A stretch of DNA of 64,000 bases from JACKOB01 sp024234575 (lineage in GTDB: Bacteria; Pseudomonadota; Gammaproteobacteria; Pseudomonadales; Oleiphilaceae): the NCBI GenBank assembly GCA_051208035.1, contig JBPJFZ010000009.1, forward strand, positions 172,591 to 236,590, read 5' to 3'. Position numbers and translations under genes: made by a program. The notes under the pieces are model-generated. The model worked only from the letters and a program-made list of their open reading frames with translations. It searched no databases and was not told the origin of the DNA. Shown here piece after piece: positions 62,537-64,000 of this stretch (within the stretch, counting starts at the first letter, position 1; each line of letters starts with the position of its first letter).

Positions 62537-62971
62537 TTAATCTGGGTACCAGCCTCGCCTGAATGAACGTTTAGATTGATGTGACTGCAGAAAATCACTG
62601 CGTAAGTGCGATTCACACACCTTCCCGCAATGATGACAACGCAGCACAGTGCCATGACAACGTTTACTCAGGAGGCATTCGGCTTTATCCAGCGCCGTTT
62701 TCAGTACAGCATGGTGTCGTGATGGGATAGAACCCTGATCCGTTACTTTTTGCTTTTGACGCGCTCGAAACGAGGCTTGCCGGGCGGCATTATTAAAGCG
62801 TCCGACACGGGATCGCTGATACTTTTGATTAGCGCGTTTGCGTGATTCAATCCGGGCATTCCGGCTACAGCCATTGGCGCAATAACGCTGGCCATGATCA
62901 CAGGAACGACACACAATGACTTGGGCGTAACAGCGACAACAATGATATAAACGGGCAGACTCTATCATCGA
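62537..62971 (-). CDS. Zinc-finger accessory protein of the IS21-family element
   Basis: 144 residues from ATG 62971 (an upstream ATG at 63025 adds 18 residues). Cys pairs are clear: YHCCRCYAQVIVCRSCDHGQRYCANGC near the start and LRCHHCGKVCESH near the end, with a very basic middle (SRKRANQKYQRSRVGRFNNAARQASFRARQKQK). It lies 26 bp upstream of istA on the same strand. It probably binds nucleic acid; function unknown. Confidence 0.78.
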   Translation of the reverse strand, partial: SMIESARLYHCCRCYAQVIVCRSCDHGQRYCANGCSRNARIESRKRANQKYQRSRVGRFNNAARQASFRARQKQKVTDQGSIPSRHHAVLKTALDKAECLLSKRCHGTVLRCHHCGKVCESHLRSDFLQSHQSKRSFRRGWYPD

Positions 62972-63228
62972 CAAAAGGCCGATGAGGGCTGGATTTAAGG
63001 GAGATGTGTGCCATACTCGAACCATCGGGCATCGGCACGATAATTAAGGTATGGCGCCAGCGTTGACCGTCAAATCACTGAGGCGTCATACCTTTCTCAA
63101 CGACACTTCTTTTTATAGCACTTAACGCTGATTCTTACCTGAGAACCAAATTTTCAAATGAGAGTTGGGGCTGTATTTGGCGATTAAAAGCTGCGGCAGG
63201 TATGGGCGGGTTTTAAGTGGTGATTACA

Positions 63229-63234
63229 TGGGTA
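63229..63234 (+). repeat. 6-bp IS21 target duplication, right copy
   Basis: TGGGTA directly after the CA terminus of the IS21 element. Confidence 0.82.
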
Positions 63235-63452
63235 CAACAAAAAACGCGGTTTTGACTCAAATTTGGATCGCAATGTGTGCTTATTTGTTGGTAGCTTTTT
63301 TGAAATTTCAGTCCGGTTTACACAAGAGCCTGCAACAAATTCTTCGAATATTGCACCTGAACTTGTTTGAAAAGCGGGATTTGATGGCATTGCTATGGAA
63401 TGACCCTGGAGAACATCTGTCACCGCATACTAATCAGATGGCGCTATTATGA
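63235..63452 (+). pseudogene. IS4-family transposase, 3' part
   Basis: It reads TTKNAVLTQIWIAMCAYLLV through to the stop at 63452; this is the C-terminal 72 residues of IS4-type transposases. It follows the IS21 element and continues the frame at 59057-59990. Confidence 0.92.
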
Positions 63453-63472
63453 AAGTTAACGGGACAGCAGTG

Positions 63473-63481
63473 AGTTACATC
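63473..63481 (+). repeat. 9-bp IS4 target duplication, right copy
   Basis: AGTTACATC directly after the right IS4 terminal repeat. Confidence 0.85.
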
Positions 63482-64000
63482 AGATAAGAACGCTTCTACC
63501 AAGGAAAATATCGGGATATACCCACATTTTTCACACTTACGGCACCAACAGCTAAAATAGTTAACTTCCGGTTACGCACTTACTGTATTACTTTTAGTCA
63601 ATATGTTGACACAATAAGTTAGTTGATGCGTCAATATATTGATTTTTAATCTCGCCTATTGATACATTCCTCGTGCCAATTGCGTATTTTTCCCAACCGT
63701 GAACACTTTTTCCGCATGACAAAATTTAGTGTTCACGGTTGGGAAAAATACGCACTTAACGACCACACAACAGATGAAGTCTCATTTTATGCTTTAAAGC
63801 TTGAACTAATTAAGATTGAAAATTCAGTTCCAGCATTAAACTTTAATATTGAGAGTAAACCTAATGATGTAGTTAGTCGCCCCTGAAAAATAACCAACTC
63901 GTTGATTGTTAATGTTTATTGGGTGTATGGCTCAACTATTTCGACCGGAGCTAGTATAATCAGTTTACTTTTTCTGGTCGAAATAACTCAAAAATGCGTT
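63482..64000. other. Terminal 0.5 kb without a convincing gene
   Basis: AT-rich. A 75-codon open frame at 63659-63886 spans the hairpin below and has no family resemblance. It also has a dyad ATTTCGACCGGA (63938-63949) / TCTGGTCGAAAT (63973-63984) with one mismatch that could be an operator for a gene beyond the window. Confidence 0.45.
63681..63754. repeat. Perfect 27-bp inverted repeat (hairpin)
   Basis: Arms 63681-63707 and 63728-63754 are exact reverse complements (inner end ...AACCGTGAACACT / AGTGTTCACGGTT...), with a 20-base loop. There is no T-run after it. It may be the folded end of a small element, a structured RNA or an old cassette site. Confidence 0.8.

Larger units (their letters stand above)
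59991..63228 (-). mobile_element. IS21-family element, 3238 bp
   Basis: The ends are TGTTACCGCCACC (left) and, read inward, TGTAATCACCACT (right), with the TG...CA termini of IS21 elements and shared CCGCCCAT/CCGCAG-type subterminal repeats. It carries istA, istB and two extra small genes, all on the minus strand. Both target duplications are intact, so it is a recent insertion. Confidence 0.92.
58953..63472 (+). mobile_element. IS4-family element interrupted by an IS21-family element
   Basis: Terminal inverted repeats CACTGCTGTCCCGTTAA (58953-58969) and its complement (63456-63472), flanked by AGTTACATC. Without the nested IS21 element and one 6-bp duplication it is 1276 bp, a normal IS4-family size, with one transposase gene. 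Confidence 0.92.

Noticed and set aside
63659..63886. 75-codon open frame
   Set aside because: It runs straight through the perfect 27-bp hairpin and has no family resemblance; probably chance.
1..64000. CRISPR array, rRNA or tRNA genes
   Set aside because: I saw no regularly spaced repeats, no rRNA-like conserved blocks and no cloverleaf with T-loop signature. A tRNAscan run was not possible, so a missed tRNA cannot be excluded.

Overview
The window looks like a gammaproteobacterial chromosome segment, judged from its gene families: an oxidoreductase-SelD fusion, a NemR/OYE-like pair, Gram-negative lipoproteins, OprB-type porin and RND efflux. I cannot name the genus. Only about the first 8.9 kb reads as ordinary core sequence; the rest is accessory DNA built from nested mobile elements of five transposase families (IS5, Tn3, ISL3, IS4, IS21) and three tyrosine recombinases. 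No rRNA, tRNA or CRISPR array was recognised by eye.

Region 1 (1-8859): the 3' part of a FAD/NAD oxidoreductase-SelD fusion gene; an exported-protein gene split by an 854-bp IS5-family element; a small lipoprotein; a PilZ-like protein; an EamA transporter; an Old-Yellow-Enzyme oxidoreductase and its TetR repressor, which share a 13-bp operator; and the 3' remnant of an acetyl-CoA hydrolase/transferase cut at exactly 8860.

Region 2 (8860-29377): a 20.5-kb Tn3-family transposon with 49-bp terminal inverted repeats (3 mismatches). tnpA lies at the left end and a tyrosine recombinase at the right. Cargo: a lipoprotein hydrolase coupled to a phospholipase-D protein, an AraC regulator, an OprB-like porin, three exported N-acyl-D-amino-acid-deacylase-like amidohydrolases, a cardiolipin synthase, 2-TM potassium channel sequences, an outer-membrane barrel and a Kazal-like lipoprotein. 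Internal repeats and gene remnants show that this cargo was amplified and partly decayed.

Region 3 (29378-44890): the backbone of an older conjugative/integrative element (AAA ATPase, broken cold-shock gene, small membrane proteins, DUF1173 gene, a CsrA/cold-shock/nuclease chimera, a truncated NERD protein). A 9.84-kb block (TetR, RND efflux pump, ParDE, integrase fragment, an ISPpu12-like ISL3 element with MerR, CDF and LspA) interrupts the DUF1173 gene with a perfect 8-bp target duplication.

Region 4 (45205-58737): a defence island between two att-like repeats, next to a small catalytic-domain-only tyrosine recombinase. It carries a type I restriction-modification operon (hsdM, hsdS, hsdR) followed by a YgjP-like metalloprotease and a RelA/SpoT-domain protein. 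An opposing pair follows: a P-loop ATPase and a HEPN/Toprim-type protein separated by an integron attC-like site. This pair is the best candidate for an undescribed defence system here.

Region 5 (58738-64000): an IS4-family element interrupted by an IS21-family element, both with intact target duplications, then about 0.5 kb without convincing genes but with a perfect 27-bp hairpin.
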